Assembly (NCBI GenBank): GCA_902783435.1
Contig: CACZQV010000064.1
Span: 1 to 31,802 of the forward strand
DNA: 31,802 nucleotides
Direction: 5' to 3'
Source: an uncultured Erysipelotrichaceae bacterium
Lineage (GTDB): Bacteria > Bacillota_I > Bacilli_A > RF39 > UBA660
A program made the translations under genes and the position numbers. How positions within the stretch are numbered: the stretch's first letter is position 1; every line of letters begins with the position of its first letter. This document shows positions 15,579 through 24,706 of the stretch, piece by piece. The notes under the pieces were generated by a model. That model saw only the letters and a program-made list of their open reading frames with translations, made no database searches and had not been told where the DNA came from.

Positions 15579-16950
15579 TAGTATTAATGAAGAAATATTA
15601 AAATACTTTCTATTATTCTCTATATTTATATTAATAATATTATGGCTAATTCAATTTATATTCTTTAATGCTTTTTATAAAGATCAAAAAATTAATGATA
15701 TTAAAATAGTATCAAGTAAATTAAAACTATATAAAAATAAAAATAATTTCTCTGATATAGTAAATACCCTAGCTTTTGATAATAGTGTATGTATAGAAAT
15801 AGATAATGCAGACTATGATACAATTTATAAATCAACTTATTTTGGTAAAGGATGTATATCTAATATAGAAACTACACGTAAATATAAATTTGATTTTTTA
15901 AATAGTAAAGAAAATGAAAAAACATATGAATTAATAAATCAAAATTTTAATAATAAAACACTAGTACACGCAATTAAATTAGATAATAATAATTATGCAT
16001 TTATAAATACTTCAATAGAACCAGTAGATGGTACTGTAAAACTAATAAGAAAACAATTAATAGTAATTAGTATCTTAGTACTAGTATTATCTTATATATT
16101 AGCTTATTTTATATCTAATCATATATCTAGACCGATTAATAAAATATCTAAAGAAGCAAAATATTTAGCGACAGGTAACTTTGATATAGATTTTTCATCT
16201 AGTAATATAGAAGAAATAGAAGAACTCGCAAACACTTTAAATTACGCAAAAGATGAATTAAGTAAAACAGATGAATTAAGAAGAGATCTAATGGCAAATG
16301 TATCACATGACTTAAAAACCCCTCTTACTCTTATTAAAGCAAACGCAGAAATTACAAAAGATCTTCATATAAATAATAAAGATAAAATAAAAGAAGATAT
16401 GGATACTATAATATCTGAATCAGATAGATTAACTATTCTAGTAAATGATATCCTAACTTTATCTAAAATAGAAAAATATAATGATGAATTAAATATAGAA
16501 GAATTTGATTTAATAAAACTAATTAAAAGTATATTAGATAAATATAAAGTACTAGAAGAAACAGAAAAATATAAATTTAAATTTATTCATAAAGATAAAA
16601 AATTACTAGTAAAAGCAGATAAAAAACAACTAGAAACAGTAATTTATAACTTTATAAATAACGCAATTAATTATACTGGTGATGATAATCTAGTAACTAT
16701 TAAAGTAACAAACGAAGAAAACATCTTAGTAGAAATAATAGATACAGGTAAAGGCATATCTAAAGAAGATATAAAATATATCTGGGATAAATATTATAAA
16801 AATAAAAAGAAACATAAAAGAAATTTAATAGGTACAGGTTTAGGTCTAAGTATAGTTAAAAACATCTTAGAAAAACATAACTTTAAATATGGAGTAAATT
16901 CTACAGATAAAGGTACTACATTCTATTTTGAAATAAAAAAAGAAGATTAA
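15565..16950 (+). CDS. Sensor histidine kinase (HisKA type), partner of the adjacent regulator
   Basis: A 461-residue membrane kinase that senses an outside signal and phosphorylates the regulator encoded just before it. Two membrane helices (about 12-36 and 162-184) flank an extracytoplasmic domain of about 125 residues with two Cys (C76 and C97) that could pair. A HAMP linker (about 185-238) follows, then HisKA with H248 in NVSHDLKTPL, the N box YNFINNAINY (N362/N366), G1 DTGKG (393-397) and G2 GTGLGLSI (423-430). All catalytic boxes are intact. There is no PAS domain, unlike B. subtilis PhoR. The 14-base overlap with the regulator indicates translational coupling, and an AGGA-like site lies inside the regulator's end. 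The gene ends in a shared bidirectional terminator. Confidence 0.95.
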   Translation: MLKSNSINEEILKYFLLFSIFILIILWLIQFIFFNAFYKDQKINDIKIVSSKLKLYKNKNNFSDIVNTLAFDNSVCIEIDNADYDTIYKSTYFGKGCISNIETTRKYKFDFLNSKENEKTYELINQNFNNKTLVHAIKLDNNNYAFINTSIEPVDGTVKLIRKQLIVISILVLVLSYILAYFISNHISRPINKISKEAKYLATGNFDIDFSSSNIEEIEELANTLNYAKDELSKTDELRRDLMANVSHDLKTPLTLIKANAEITKDLHINNKDKIKEDMDTIISESDRLTILVNDILTLSKIEKYNDELNIEEFDLIKLIKSILDKYKVLEETEKYKFKFIHKDKKLLVKADKKQLETVIYNFINNAINYTGDDNLVTIKVTNEENILVEIIDTGKGISKEDIKYIWDKYYKNKKKHKRNLIGTGLGLSIVKNILEKHNFKYGVNSTDKGTTFYFEIKKED

Positions 16951-16962
16951 ATCTTCTTTTTT
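16935..16962. terminator. Bidirectional terminator between the kinase and helD genes
   Basis: Stem AAAGAAGAT / ATCTTCTTT with a 3-base loop, with T runs after it on both strands; it contains the kinase stop and touches the helD stop. Confidence 0.85.
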
Positions 16963-18991
16963 AATTGTAAATAATTAATTCATGTTGACACCTAGTACAC
17001 GCAACATAAAGTAAATTTCTTTCATTCTTTTTATAAGAATTATTTCTATCATTATATACTATTACACTATCAAACTCTAATCCCTTAGATACATAAGCTG
17101 GAATAATAATTAAACTCTTTTTAAAACCCTTAGTATTATAATCTACTAAAGAAATATCTACATCATTATTAATTAAATTGTATATTGCTTCTGCTTGTTT
17201 CATATCTTTAGTAATAATAGCACAACTCTTATAATTATCTTTTAAATAATTAACATCCTTAATTAAGTTCTCTTTCAAAGAATCAATACCCTTACGTATA
17301 ATAACAGGTTTATTATTATCTCTACGTATCGCATTAACATGATTAAGATTAAGTATCTTATTAGTATAATTAATTATTTCAGGAGATGATCTATAAGTCT
17401 TTAAAAGTTCTAAGTACTTAGTATCCCCATTAAATAAATCAGAAAGATCTTCTAAAGAATTATAATGATAATAAGGATTAATATTTTGATTAATATCTCC
17501 TAATACAGTAAAATCTGCTTTTTTAAATATATTAGTTATTATTATATATTGAAGTCTATTATAATCTTGTGCTTCATCTATAACTACTTGTTTAATAGTA
17601 GATTCATATAAGAAACCTTCAAGTCTCCCCTTTAAATAAGTAAATAAAAGTGCATCTTCATAATTAATAATATCTTTATTAATAAATTTATCAATAGTCT
17701 TCTCATCTAATTTAATATCACAAAAATCTGATAAAAAGAACTCTTTTAATATCTTTTTATAATCCTTTTCAAAATTACTATTCTTATATAATAATTTTAA
17801 GTATGTTTTAACTCTAGTAAGTTTACCTTTATAATTATTAGAACATAACTTCTCTGCAATCTCATCAACACGTTCAAATAAAGGTAATCTATCATATCTA
17901 TCATGTAACATAGAATTAATATCATCTTTATCAATATAAATTTTATCTGTCTCATAAAAAGAACTAGTAAAAGAACAATTATCTATATAATTATCTATAA
18001 AATAATCTAAATCATCTATAATTTTATCACTTTGTTTATATTCTACAAGTTCTGGAAAACTTTCATTATAAGAATAATATCTAGATACAAAATCAGTAAA
18101 ACTTTCTACTCCTTTATACTCAGTAATAAAAGCTTCTAAATAATCAGAAAAAGTAGTTTGTAGAGTATTATGTTCTCCAAGTGAAGGTAAAACATCACTA
18201 ATATATTCAGTAAATACATTATTAGGAGAAAATATCAAAATATTATTACTATTTAAATTCTTTAATCTATAAAGTAAAAATGCTATTCTATGAAGTGCAA
18301 CAGTAGTCTTACCACTTCCAGCTATTCCTTGAACTATTATATTATTATCTTCTAAGTTTCTAATAACTTTATTTTGTTCCTGTTGAATAGTATTAACAAC
18401 ATTTCTCATCTTATCACTAGATTCTTGTGCAAGTACTTCTTGTAGTACTTCATCATCTATATTTAAAGAATTATCAAATACTCCAAGTAATTTTCCATCT
18501 TCTATTTTATATTGTCTTTTACGTTTTAATTCACCAGAAAAAGTACCACCTGGAGCCGTATAACTACAAGGACCAGTTTCATAATCATAGAATAAACTAC
18601 AGATTGGACTTCTCCAATCATATAAAATATTATTAGTTTGACTATCTTTTAAATAAGTTAAAGACATATAAATATTAAAAATACTACCTTCATCATCTTT
18701 AAAAACAATAGATGCGAAATATGGTTTCCCCTTAATCCTTCTAAGTCTATTAAAATATCTTTGTTTTTGAAAAAACTTTTCAGCCTCAACTGCAGTCGCA
18801 GCCATAACCTGTTGTGCTTCACCTTCGTCAAAACTAGCAGCATCAGCCCACATCATTTTCTTAAACTCAGTTAAATCTTCTTCACCTTCTTTAACATCTA
18901 CTCCTAGACTATTTAAAGTATCATCAAGAAGAGTATTAACTTTCTTAAGAATTTGTTTTTCTTTTTTTATTTCTACTTCACTAATTGCCAT
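16961..18991 (-). CDS. helD: HelD-type superfamily 1 helicase, RNA polymerase recycling factor
   Basis: A UvrD-like ATPase of the HelD family, which in B. subtilis binds RNA polymerase and releases it from stalled complexes using ATP. The N-terminal helical arm (1-75) is followed by the HelD-specific segment LYDWRSPICSLFYDYETGP (about 123-141) and an SF1A core: TIQQEQNKVIR, Walker A GIAGSGKTT (222-230), Walker B VVIDEAQDY, LGDINQNI, KTYRSSPEI, SKGLEFDSVIVYN and LLYVACTRCQHEL. All motor motifs are intact. At 676 residues it is shorter than B. subtilis HelD (774), mainly in the middle insertions. Start supported by AAGGTGATAAT. It stands alone between two terminators. UvrD or Rep is excluded by the DWRSP segment. 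Confidence 0.92.
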   Translation of the reverse strand: MAISEVEIKKEKQILKKVNTLLDDTLNSLGVDVKEGEEDLTEFKKMMWADAASFDEGEAQQVMAATAVEAEKFFQKQRYFNRLRRIKGKPYFASIVFKDDEGSIFNIYMSLTYLKDSQTNNILYDWRSPICSLFYDYETGPCSYTAPGGTFSGELKRKRQYKIEDGKLLGVFDNSLNIDDEVLQEVLAQESSDKMRNVVNTIQQEQNKVIRNLEDNNIIVQGIAGSGKTTVALHRIAFLLYRLKNLNSNNILIFSPNNVFTEYISDVLPSLGEHNTLQTTFSDYLEAFITEYKGVESFTDFVSRYYSYNESFPELVEYKQSDKIIDDLDYFIDNYIDNCSFTSSFYETDKIYIDKDDINSMLHDRYDRLPLFERVDEIAEKLCSNNYKGKLTRVKTYLKLLYKNSNFEKDYKKILKEFFLSDFCDIKLDEKTIDKFINKDIINYEDALLFTYLKGRLEGFLYESTIKQVVIDEAQDYNRLQYIIITNIFKKADFTVLGDINQNINPYYHYNSLEDLSDLFNGDTKYLELLKTYRSSPEIINYTNKILNLNHVNAIRRDNNKPVIIRKGIDSLKENLIKDVNYLKDNYKSCAIITKDMKQAEAIYNLINNDVDISLVDYNTKGFKKSLIIIPAYVSKGLEFDSVIVYNDRNNSYKKNERNLLYVACTRCQHELIIYN

Positions 18992-19014
18992 ATTATCACC
19001 TTACAACCTATTTT

Positions 19015-19023
19015 AATATAGCA
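19015..19023 (-). promoter_or_regulatory. Extended -10 element upstream of helD
   Basis: Minus strand TGC followed by TATATT; no good -35 is visible at 17 bases, so it would rely on the TG extension. Confidence 0.4.
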
Positions 19024-19065
19024 TAATATAAAACTACTTTCTATAAGAAAACAAGAACTTTACAT

Positions 19066-19089
19066 AAAAAAAAGACTAAGTCTTTTTTT
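19066..19089 (-). terminator. Terminator of the DUF3267-manB unit
   Basis: Ten-bp stem AAAAAAAGAC / GTCTTTTTTT with a TAA-type loop; T run on the minus strand; overlaps the DUF3267 stop. Confidence 0.8.
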
Positions 19090-19774
19090 ATAATATAGTA
19101 GAAATTACTCCTAATAATAAGAAAAGTATTAATATAACAATAGAAGTCTTAGTAATATCTATTTTCTTATTCTTAGGGAACTCATAATCAGATTTTTTAT
19201 AATCCTTTACATTTACTACTTTTAAAAATAAACTTTTCTTCTTAGTTAAATCTTCACTTGATATAAGTACAAATTCATCAGGTTCTCCAGATTCACTATA
19301 AGTAACATCTTTTAATCTACTAATATAGTAAAACATAGCTAAATCCATAGAAGCACCAGATATATTAATTATTGATAAAAGCGCAAGTAATGGAATATTA
19401 AATATAATACTAATTACATAAGTAATAACACCTATTACCATAAATGGCATTTGTAGAGATATTAGAATATTCTTTTTAGTTAATTCTTGATATGCCATTG
19501 CATAAAATATACCTTTTTCTAATCTAATTCCATATTGAATATTCTTACGTTTAACCCCACCTATAAAATAACCTACTCCATGTAAAAATTCATGTAACAT
19601 TAAATATAAAATCATTAATACAAATAAAAGAATAGTATTACCAGAAAGACTTACTTTTACATGAAATAACACTATAGTAATAACATATAATAATACTAAT
19701 ATTCCTAAACATAAGAAATTAGCTGGACCTAATTTCATTTTATAAATATAAGCTTTTTTACTTGTTGTACTCAT
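19088..19774 (-). CDS. DUF3267 putative zincin membrane metalloprotease
   Basis: A 228-residue membrane protein of the DUF3267 group, regarded as zinc-peptidase-like. It has about five hydrophobic helices (20-40, 48-64, about 110-130, 132-150, and a C-terminal one at about 208-226). HEFLH (H61, E62, H65) is the zinc-binding HExxH inside a membrane-edge helix, followed by GVGYFIGG. The segment SGASMDLAMFYY in the second half is where this family usually shows its conserved Gly-Asp-type third motif. Substrate unknown. It overlaps the 3' end of the phosphomannomutase gene by 17 bases and has GGAGGGT before its ATG, so the two are probably co-translated; a functional link is not implied by known biology. 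Confidence 0.83.
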   Translation of the reverse strand: MSTTSKKAYIYKMKLGPANFLCLGILVLLYVITIVLFHVKVSLSGNTILLFVLMILYLMLHEFLHGVGYFIGGVKRKNIQYGIRLEKGIFYAMAYQELTKKNILISLQMPFMVIGVITYVISIIFNIPLLALLSIINISGASMDLAMFYYISRLKDVTYSESGEPDEFVLISSEDLTKKKSLFLKVVNVKDYKKSDYEFPKNKKIDITKTSIVILILFLLLGVISTIL

Positions 19775-21137
19775 TTATTAACCCTCCAAATTCTTCTTGT
19801 AATTCTTTTAATCTTTCTTCACTACTAGCTTCAAATCTAGCTGTAATATTAGGACCTGTATTAGAACATCTAACCAAAGCCCATGAATCATCAAAATTAA
19901 CTCTAATACCATCAATATCTATATAATTATAATTCTTAGATATTACATATTCCTTTATTTTATCTACTACACCAAATTTTTTGTCATCTGAAGATTCATA
20001 TTTAATTTCAGGAGTAGAATAATAAGTATTAATACCTTCTAATAAATCATTAACTGATTTATCACAATTACTAAGTATTTCTAATAGTCTAAGTCCTGCA
20101 TACATTCCACTATCAAATCCAGGCCATCTATCTCTAAAATAAACATGTCCAGATAACTCTCCACCAAATGGTAAATCATCATCTCTAACTTTAGCCTTTG
20201 TATAAGAATTACCAGTACGATAACATACTCCTTCTCCACCTAAACGAGTAATCTCATCACTTAAAGTTTTAGAGCACTTAACATCATATAAGAACTTCTT
20301 ATTAGAAACTTTATTAATAATATCACGAATAATAATAACCATATAATAATCAGTAGGAATATATTTACCATCATTAGTAACTACACCTAGTCTATCACCA
20401 TCACCATCAAAACTTATTCCAACATGAGCCTTAGTTTCTAATACTTTATTTTTCAATTGAGTAAGATTTTCTTCAATACATGGATCAGGATGATGATTAG
20501 GAAAATTACCATCACTCTCTTCATTAATCATAATTAAATCAATAGGAAACATTTCATATATCTTACGTGCAAAATTACTTGTAGCCCCATTAGCTGGATC
20601 TACTACTACTTTTATACGTCTTGTTCCAAAACTTAAACTACTTTTAAATAATTCTAAATATTCTGGAAAAATATCATATTCTTTAACACTACCTTCACCA
20701 CTAATAAAATTACCTTCTATTAATTCAGCTAAAAAGTCTTGTATTTCTTGTCCTTTACAATTACCAGATTCATCAAAAGCAAACTTAAGTCCATTATCAT
20801 CTTTAGGATTATGACTAGCTGTAACCATAACACCACTAGGTATACCTAATTTAATACAAGCATAATAATACATTGGTGTAGTACAAAGTCCTAAACTAAC
20901 TATATCTACCCCTGTACTTTTAATACCTTCAATTAAAGCATTATACAAGCTAGGAGAAGAAAGTCTATTATCATGCCCAACTACACACTTATTTTTACCT
21001 ATATTTTGAATATGAGTACCAAATCCCAATCCAAAAGTATAAGCAGTATCTTCATCTAAATTAGTAGGATATATACCTCTAACGTCATACCCTCTAAATA
21101 TATTTTTATCTAAATCTTTCTTATAACTATAATTCAT
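19758..21137 (-). CDS. Phosphomannomutase/phosphoglucomutase (AlgC/ManB type)
   Basis: An alpha-D-phosphohexomutase that interconverts sugar 6- and 1-phosphates (mannose and/or glucose), supplying nucleotide sugars for surface glycans. The four-domain fold shows the phosphoserine loop TASHNP with S108, the metal loop DGDGDR with D244/D246/D248, the sugar loop GGELSGH with E327, and the phosphate-binding loop RCSNTGPNI near residue 425. The length of 459 residues is typical, and the opening NIFRGYDVRGIYP is the AlgC/PMM-PGM signature, separating it from GlmM and PgcA. The ATG at 21137 is preferred over the GTG at 21149, which lies inside the GGAGGGT ribosome site. Sugar preference cannot be read from the sequence. 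It is followed by the overlapping DUF3267 gene. Confidence 0.93.
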   Translation of the reverse strand: MNYSYKKDLDKNIFRGYDVRGIYPTNLDEDTAYTFGLGFGTHIQNIGKNKCVVGHDNRLSSPSLYNALIEGIKSTGVDIVSLGLCTTPMYYYACIKLGIPSGVMVTASHNPKDDNGLKFAFDESGNCKGQEIQDFLAELIEGNFISGEGSVKEYDIFPEYLELFKSSLSFGTRRIKVVVDPANGATSNFARKIYEMFPIDLIMINEESDGNFPNHHPDPCIEENLTQLKNKVLETKAHVGISFDGDGDRLGVVTNDGKYIPTDYYMVIIIRDIINKVSNKKFLYDVKCSKTLSDEITRLGGEGVCYRTGNSYTKAKVRDDDLPFGGELSGHVYFRDRWPGFDSGMYAGLRLLEILSNCDKSVNDLLEGINTYYSTPEIKYESSDDKKFGVVDKIKEYVISKNYNYIDIDGIRVNFDDSWALVRCSNTGPNITARFEASSEERLKELQEEFGGLINEYNK

Positions 21138-21156
21138 ATTACCCTCCACTATAAAA

Positions 21157-21165
21157 ATTATAACA
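21157..21165 (-). promoter_or_regulatory. Extended -10 promoter of the phosphomannomutase gene
   Basis: Minus strand: TGT followed by a perfect TATAAT; the -35 region is occupied by the T run of the preceding terminator and is a poor match. Confidence 0.55.
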
Positions 21166-21166
21166 T

Positions 21167-21195
21167 AAAAAAAAGTAATTATATAATTAATTACT
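21167..21195 (-). terminator. Terminator of the PF06541 membrane protein gene
   Basis: Stem AGTAATTA / TAATTACT with a 6-base loop, T run on the minus strand; overlaps the stop codon. Confidence 0.7.
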
Positions 21196-21897
21196 CTTTT
21201 TTGTTTTTAATTTTTTCTGTTCAGCATAAAAACCTCTTAATTTAACAATATTATTATTAAATTTAATACTAGGAAATGCCTTAAATATACGTTTATAGAA
21301 GAATCTATATTTTTGTAGTGATTTCATCAATTCTCCCCTAATTATTTCTGTAGAATCCATATTCATATACTTCTTAGTATCAATTTTTAATTTAGATATA
21401 GTAAAAGTAGATAAACAAAAATCACTTAAAAGTATTACTAAAAATATAATACCTAATATATATATTACACTATTAGAAAAAGAATATAATACACTTAAAA
21501 GCATAGGATGAAAGAATCTAACTAATATAACACCAGCTACACCAAATAAAATACCATTTTCTAAACAAACTCTACCATTAATATTAAACCTTTTAGTAGA
21601 ATAATCCCACCAACGTAATTTAAATATCTTCTCTAAAACTAAACTAGTAAAATATTCAAGTAAACAACAATAAAACATACTATTAATAAATAAAGATAAT
21701 ATATCATTTTGATATTTACTTAAGAAGTAAACCATAATTACCCCACCAAATCCAAATACCGGTATATAAGGACCAATTAAATAACCTCTACTTAAACTAA
21801 ATTTCTTATATTCTATAGTACAAGCAGTAACTTCTACTACATAACCAACTACTGAATAAAAGAAAAAGATAATAACTAATAACCAAAACGCATACAT
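21187..21897 (-). CDS. Putative ABC-transporter type membrane protein (PF06541 family)
   Basis: A 236-residue membrane protein with about five helices. Family features are SRGYLIGPYIPVFGFGGV (about 35-52), LEYFTSLVLEKIFKLRWWDYS (about 80-100) and NINGRVCLENGILFGVAG (about 105-122), the hallmarks of the PF06541 group annotated as putative ABC-transporter type IV. No ATPase partner is encoded nearby and the biochemical role of the family is unknown. The C-terminal 60 residues are basic and probably cytosolic. The ATG at 21897 is preceded by AGGGTGAT. The gene lies alone between two terminators. Confidence 0.82.
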   Translation of the reverse strand: MYAFWLLVIIFFFYSVVGYVVEVTACTIEYKKFSLSRGYLIGPYIPVFGFGGVIMVYFLSKYQNDILSLFINSMFYCCLLEYFTSLVLEKIFKLRWWDYSTKRFNINGRVCLENGILFGVAGVILVRFFHPMLLSVLYSFSNSVIYILGIIFLVILLSDFCLSTFTISKLKIDTKKYMNMDSTEIIRGELMKSLQKYRFFYKRIFKAFPSIKFNNNIVKLRGFYAEQKKLKTKKSN

Positions 21898-21942
21898 ACA
21901 ATCACCCTACTATAATTTATTCTATTAATTACATAATATCAC

Positions 21943-21972
21943 AAAAATAAAAATAGGAAAACTCCTATTTTT
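21943..21972 (-). terminator. Terminator of the pyrophosphatase - export protein unit
   Basis: Stem AAAAATAGGA / TCCTATTTTT with a 4-base loop, T-rich tail on the minus strand; overlaps the stop codon. Confidence 0.85.
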
Positions 21973-22492
21973 ATCCAATAACACTTCTAAGTAAACCAAA
22001 TGATATTATCATCATTATAACACTAGCCATAAATATACCTATCATAGCCGCAATAAAAGATTTTTTTCTATCCATCTCTAAACAAGCCGCAATCAAGCAT
22101 CCTGTCCATGCTCCTGTACCAGGTAAAGGTATACCTACAAATAATACTAATCCCCAAAATCCTAATTTTTCTATTTTATGTTTATTCTTTTCTACTTTTT
22201 TATCTAACCATTTAGCTACACCTTTAATCTTTTTATGCTTACTATTTCTCATCTTTTCTAAAATAGAAGTAATTAACCATAATATAAAAGGTACAGGAAT
22301 AATATTACCTATAATAGATATTATATAACTTCTAATAGGATCTAATTTTAATAAACTAGCTGCGATTAATCCACCACGTAATTCTAGTATTGGCATTAAT
22401 GAAATAATAAATACTGTTAATTCTCTTCCAAAAGGAAGTGCTTTTAAGCCACTAAATAATGAAAGAAAAAACGAAACAACACTCTCAACCAT
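21971..22492 (-). CDS. Small multidrug-export-like membrane protein (COG2426, PF06695)
   Basis: A 173-residue membrane protein with about four helices. It carries the family signatures LPFGRELTVFIISLMPILELRGG near the N-terminus and GIPLPGTGAWTG at about 120-131. The PF06695 name (small multidrug export) is a family label; the true substrate is unknown, and the fold is related to DedA/VTT-like proteins. A basic cytosolic loop (about 80-108, KHKKIKGVAKWLDKKVEKNKHKIEK) lies between the second and third helices. The ribosome site AGGAG lies six bases before the ATG, nine bases after the pyrophosphatase TAG, so it is the second gene of that operon. Confidence 0.85.
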   Translation of the reverse strand: MVESVVSFFLSLFSGLKALPFGRELTVFIISLMPILELRGGLIAASLLKLDPIRSYIISIIGNIIPVPFILWLITSILEKMRNSKHKKIKGVAKWLDKKVEKNKHKIEKLGFWGLVLFVGIPLPGTGAWTGCLIAACLEMDRKKSFIAAMIGIFMASVIMMIISFGLLRSVIG

Positions 22493-22501
22493 AATTATCT
22501 C

Positions 22502-24115
22502 CTAACTTTCTAATATACTCATAATAACAGGTACAACATGTTTCTTACGAGACACACAACCTTCTACAAAATAGCCTTCACATATATCATCTTGATATGC
22601 TAAAGACATTATATTAGAAGCTTTTCTATTATAAATAACATAACTACCATTTTTAACTATATCAGTAACATATAAAGCTACCAAAGTATAATCATTATGT
22701 TCAGCTACTTTATCAAGTACATCTACATATTCATCTAATTCCTTCTTAATATCATCAAAATGCATAGTAAAGAATTGTCCAACTGCAAAACTCTTTTCTC
22801 CTACAGTAAATAACTTATAATCATTATAAAGTACATCTTCTTTACTCATACCTTCTATAGAAGTACCAGCTTTAAATAAATTCATACCATATTCTTCATA
22901 ATTAACTCCAGAAATTCTAGATAATTCAGCAACAGCTTTTTTATCTCTATCTGTCGCAGTAGGACTCTTTAATATTAACGTATCTGAAAGTATTCCAGAT
23001 AAAAGAGCTCCAGCTATATCTTGAGGTATAAATACCCCTCTTTCTTTAAATAAACTATAAACTATTGTACAAGTAGATCCAACAGCCATATTTCTAAAAT
23101 TAATTGGATTATTAGTAGTAATACTACCTAAATTATGATGATCAAATATTTCTACTATTTCTGCTTCATCTAAACCTTCAACACTCTGTAATTTTTCATT
23201 ATGATCAACTAATATAACTTTCTTAGGTTTTTTCTCACTTAAATCAGTAATTTTTAATAATCCCAAACAAACATTATTCTTATCAACTACAGGATAATTA
23301 GTATGTTTAAGTTTATTATTAATATCTAATATATCAGATACAAAATCAGTTTCAATAAACTTAGTAGGATTACCCATTTTTAACATAGTTTTAATATAAT
23401 TAGTTAATGCAACAAGTCTTGATACCCTATAAGTATCATAAGGACTACGTATAATATTAACATTATTTCTCTTAGCAATTTCAATATGTTCATCTTTAAT
23501 ATATGCATCATTAGTAACAATAATTAATTTAACTTTAGAATTAACTGCGTATTCAATAACACTATGTCTATCTCCAAGTATTAATATATCATTAACTCCT
23601 AATTCAACATTCTCCATAAAAGTAGTACTACGATAAGCAGCTACTAAAAGTCTACCTATAATTTCATCACTACATTTAACAATTTCTTCTCCCTTTAATA
23701 CATGTATTAAATTATCATAAGATGTATATAATTCTTCAATATTTTCATTAACAATAATATGACTTAATTCTTTTAAAGTAATAAGTCCACAAAACTCATT
23801 ATTATCTTTAACTACTGGAATACCAGTAAGTTCTTCTTTTAACATTTCTTGATAAGCATCATATATACTATTTTTTTCATTTATATAAAATCCTTTATGA
23901 TAATTAATATCTTTTAATTGTAATTTAACATCATTTAAATATCTAGGAGTTTTAATATTAAAATATTTTAAAGCATACTGAGTTTCTTTATTAATAGTTC
24001 CTAAAACTCTAGCTTCAGTATTCTCACCTAATTGGTTTTTTAAATAAGAAAGTCCTATAGCGGACATAACAGAATCAGTATCAGGTTTTTTGTGCCCAAA
24101 TATCAAGGTTTTCAT
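22502..24115 (-). CDS. ppaC: Family II manganese-dependent inorganic pyrophosphatase with CBS-DRTGG-CBS regulatory insert
   Basis: It hydrolyses pyrophosphate in the cytosol and thereby pulls biosynthetic reactions forward. The DHH-family active site shows FGHKKPDTDS (H8, D12, D14), LVDHNE and IFDHH, and the DHHA2 end has SRKKHVVPVI. Between the first and second metal motifs sit a CBS domain (about 72-120), a DRTGG domain (about 125-240) and a second CBS domain (about 245-295). CBS-containing PPases are known to be inhibited by AMP/ADP and activated by ATP or diadenosine polyphosphates, so this one is probably controlled by adenylate energy charge. The length of 537 residues matches the DRTGG form. 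The ATG follows AGAGGGGAT. It heads a two-gene unit with the PF06695 protein. Confidence 0.95.
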   Translation of the reverse strand: MKTLIFGHKKPDTDSVMSAIGLSYLKNQLGENTEARVLGTINKETQYALKYFNIKTPRYLNDVKLQLKDINYHKGFYINEKNSIYDAYQEMLKEELTGIPVVKDNNEFCGLITLKELSHIIVNENIEELYTSYDNLIHVLKGEEIVKCSDEIIGRLLVAAYRSTTFMENVELGVNDILILGDRHSVIEYAVNSKVKLIIVTNDAYIKDEHIEIAKRNNVNIIRSPYDTYRVSRLVALTNYIKTMLKMGNPTKFIETDFVSDILDINNKLKHTNYPVVDKNNVCLGLLKITDLSEKKPKKVILVDHNEKLQSVEGLDEAEIVEIFDHHNLGSITTNNPINFRNMAVGSTCTIVYSLFKERGVFIPQDIAGALLSGILSDTLILKSPTATDRDKKAVAELSRISGVNYEEYGMNLFKAGTSIEGMSKEDVLYNDYKLFTVGEKSFAVGQFFTMHFDDIKKELDEYVDVLDKVAEHNDYTLVALYVTDIVKNGSYVIYNRKASNIMSLAYQDDICEGYFVEGCVSRKKHVVPVIMSILES

Positions 24116-24138
24116 ACAATCCCCTCTTTCCTCAATAA

Positions 24139-24147
24139 ATTATATCA
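24139..24147 (-). promoter_or_regulatory. Extended -10 promoter of ppaC
   Basis: Minus strand TGA followed by TATAAT; the -35 position falls in the T run of the previous gene's terminator. Confidence 0.55.
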
Positions 24148-24157
24148 TAATAAAACA

Positions 24158-24183
24158 ATAAAAAAAAGAGATTTTACACTCTT
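24158..24183 (-). terminator. Terminator of the HD-domain gene
   Basis: A short stem AAGAG / CTCTT with an 8-base loop is followed by eight T residues on the minus strand. It is weaker than the others in the window and lies a few bases after the stop. Confidence 0.6.
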
Positions 24184-24189
24184 AAATTA

Positions 24190-24648
24190 TTAAAATTTCT
24201 TACTAATACTCTTTATTATCCAATAACATCTTTCATATATAGAATCAACATCATCAATTATATCTACCAAAAAGCTTTCTATATATCTTGGAGGCCTAAT
24301 AGTAACAGGAAACATATGAGTAATAATAATATTTTCTTCTAATTTAGAAATTTCAAAATACTTTTTAGCATTTTCTAATGCATACTTAGGATGTTTTTGT
24401 AATCGCTTAAGTCCATTTAAATCTTTAACTTCATCAATAAAAAAATCATGAAGTAACGCAGCTCGTGTTGCACTTTTATAATTTAAATGTAATAACTTAG
24501 TAATCTTATAAGTATGATAAGATACCCTTAAACAATGATTATGTCTAGTAATACCATGATGTTTACATTTCTTTAACTCATCAAATTCTTTTAAAGATAA
24601 AATATCAGAAACAATACTATTAAACTCTTTATTCTTATATTCTCTCAT
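24190..24648 (-). CDS. HD-domain metal-dependent phosphohydrolase
   Basis: A 152-residue cytosolic HD-superfamily hydrolase. Visible elements are TRHNHCLRVSYHTY (first His region), the HD pair in RAALLHDFF (about 65-73), KHPKYALENA, IITHMFP and IIDDVDSI with the later Asp. The HNHCLRVS-to-HD spacing is that of small stand-alone phosphohydrolases; substrate (nucleotide or other phosphoester) is not readable. The ATG at 24648 is chosen because GGAG lies six bases upstream; the ATG at 24654 touches that site directly. It follows dnaB but beyond dnaB's terminator, and has a possible own extended -10 (TGCTATTAT at 24665-24673) that would leave a very short leader. Confidence 0.85.
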   Translation of the reverse strand: MREYKNKEFNSIVSDILSLKEFDELKKCKHHGITRHNHCLRVSYHTYKITKLLHLNYKSATRAALLHDFFIDEVKDLNGLKRLQKHPKYALENAKKYFEISKLEENIIITHMFPVTIRPPRYIESFLVDIIDDVDSIYERCYWIIKSISKKF

Positions 24649-24664
24649 ATACATCTCCGTATAT

Positions 24665-24673
24665 ATAATAGCA
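24665..24673 (-). promoter_or_regulatory. Possible extended -10 of the HD-domain gene
   Basis: Minus strand TGC followed by TATTAT. Transcription would begin close to the GGAG ribosome site, so the leader would be only about ten bases. Confidence 0.35.
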
Positions 24674-24678
24674 CATTT

Positions 24679-24706
24679 AAAAAAAAAGAACTATACAAGT
24701 TCTTTT
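24679..24706 (-). terminator. Terminator of dnaB
   Basis: Stem AAAAGAACT / AGTTCTTTT with a 5-base loop and a nine-base T run on the minus strand. The dnaB TAG stop begins in the far arm. Confidence 0.88.

Noticed and set aside
18427..18843. Frames at 18427-18636 (plus) and 18658-18843 (minus) within helD
   Set aside because: Both lie in other frames of a conserved helicase region and have no supporting signals.
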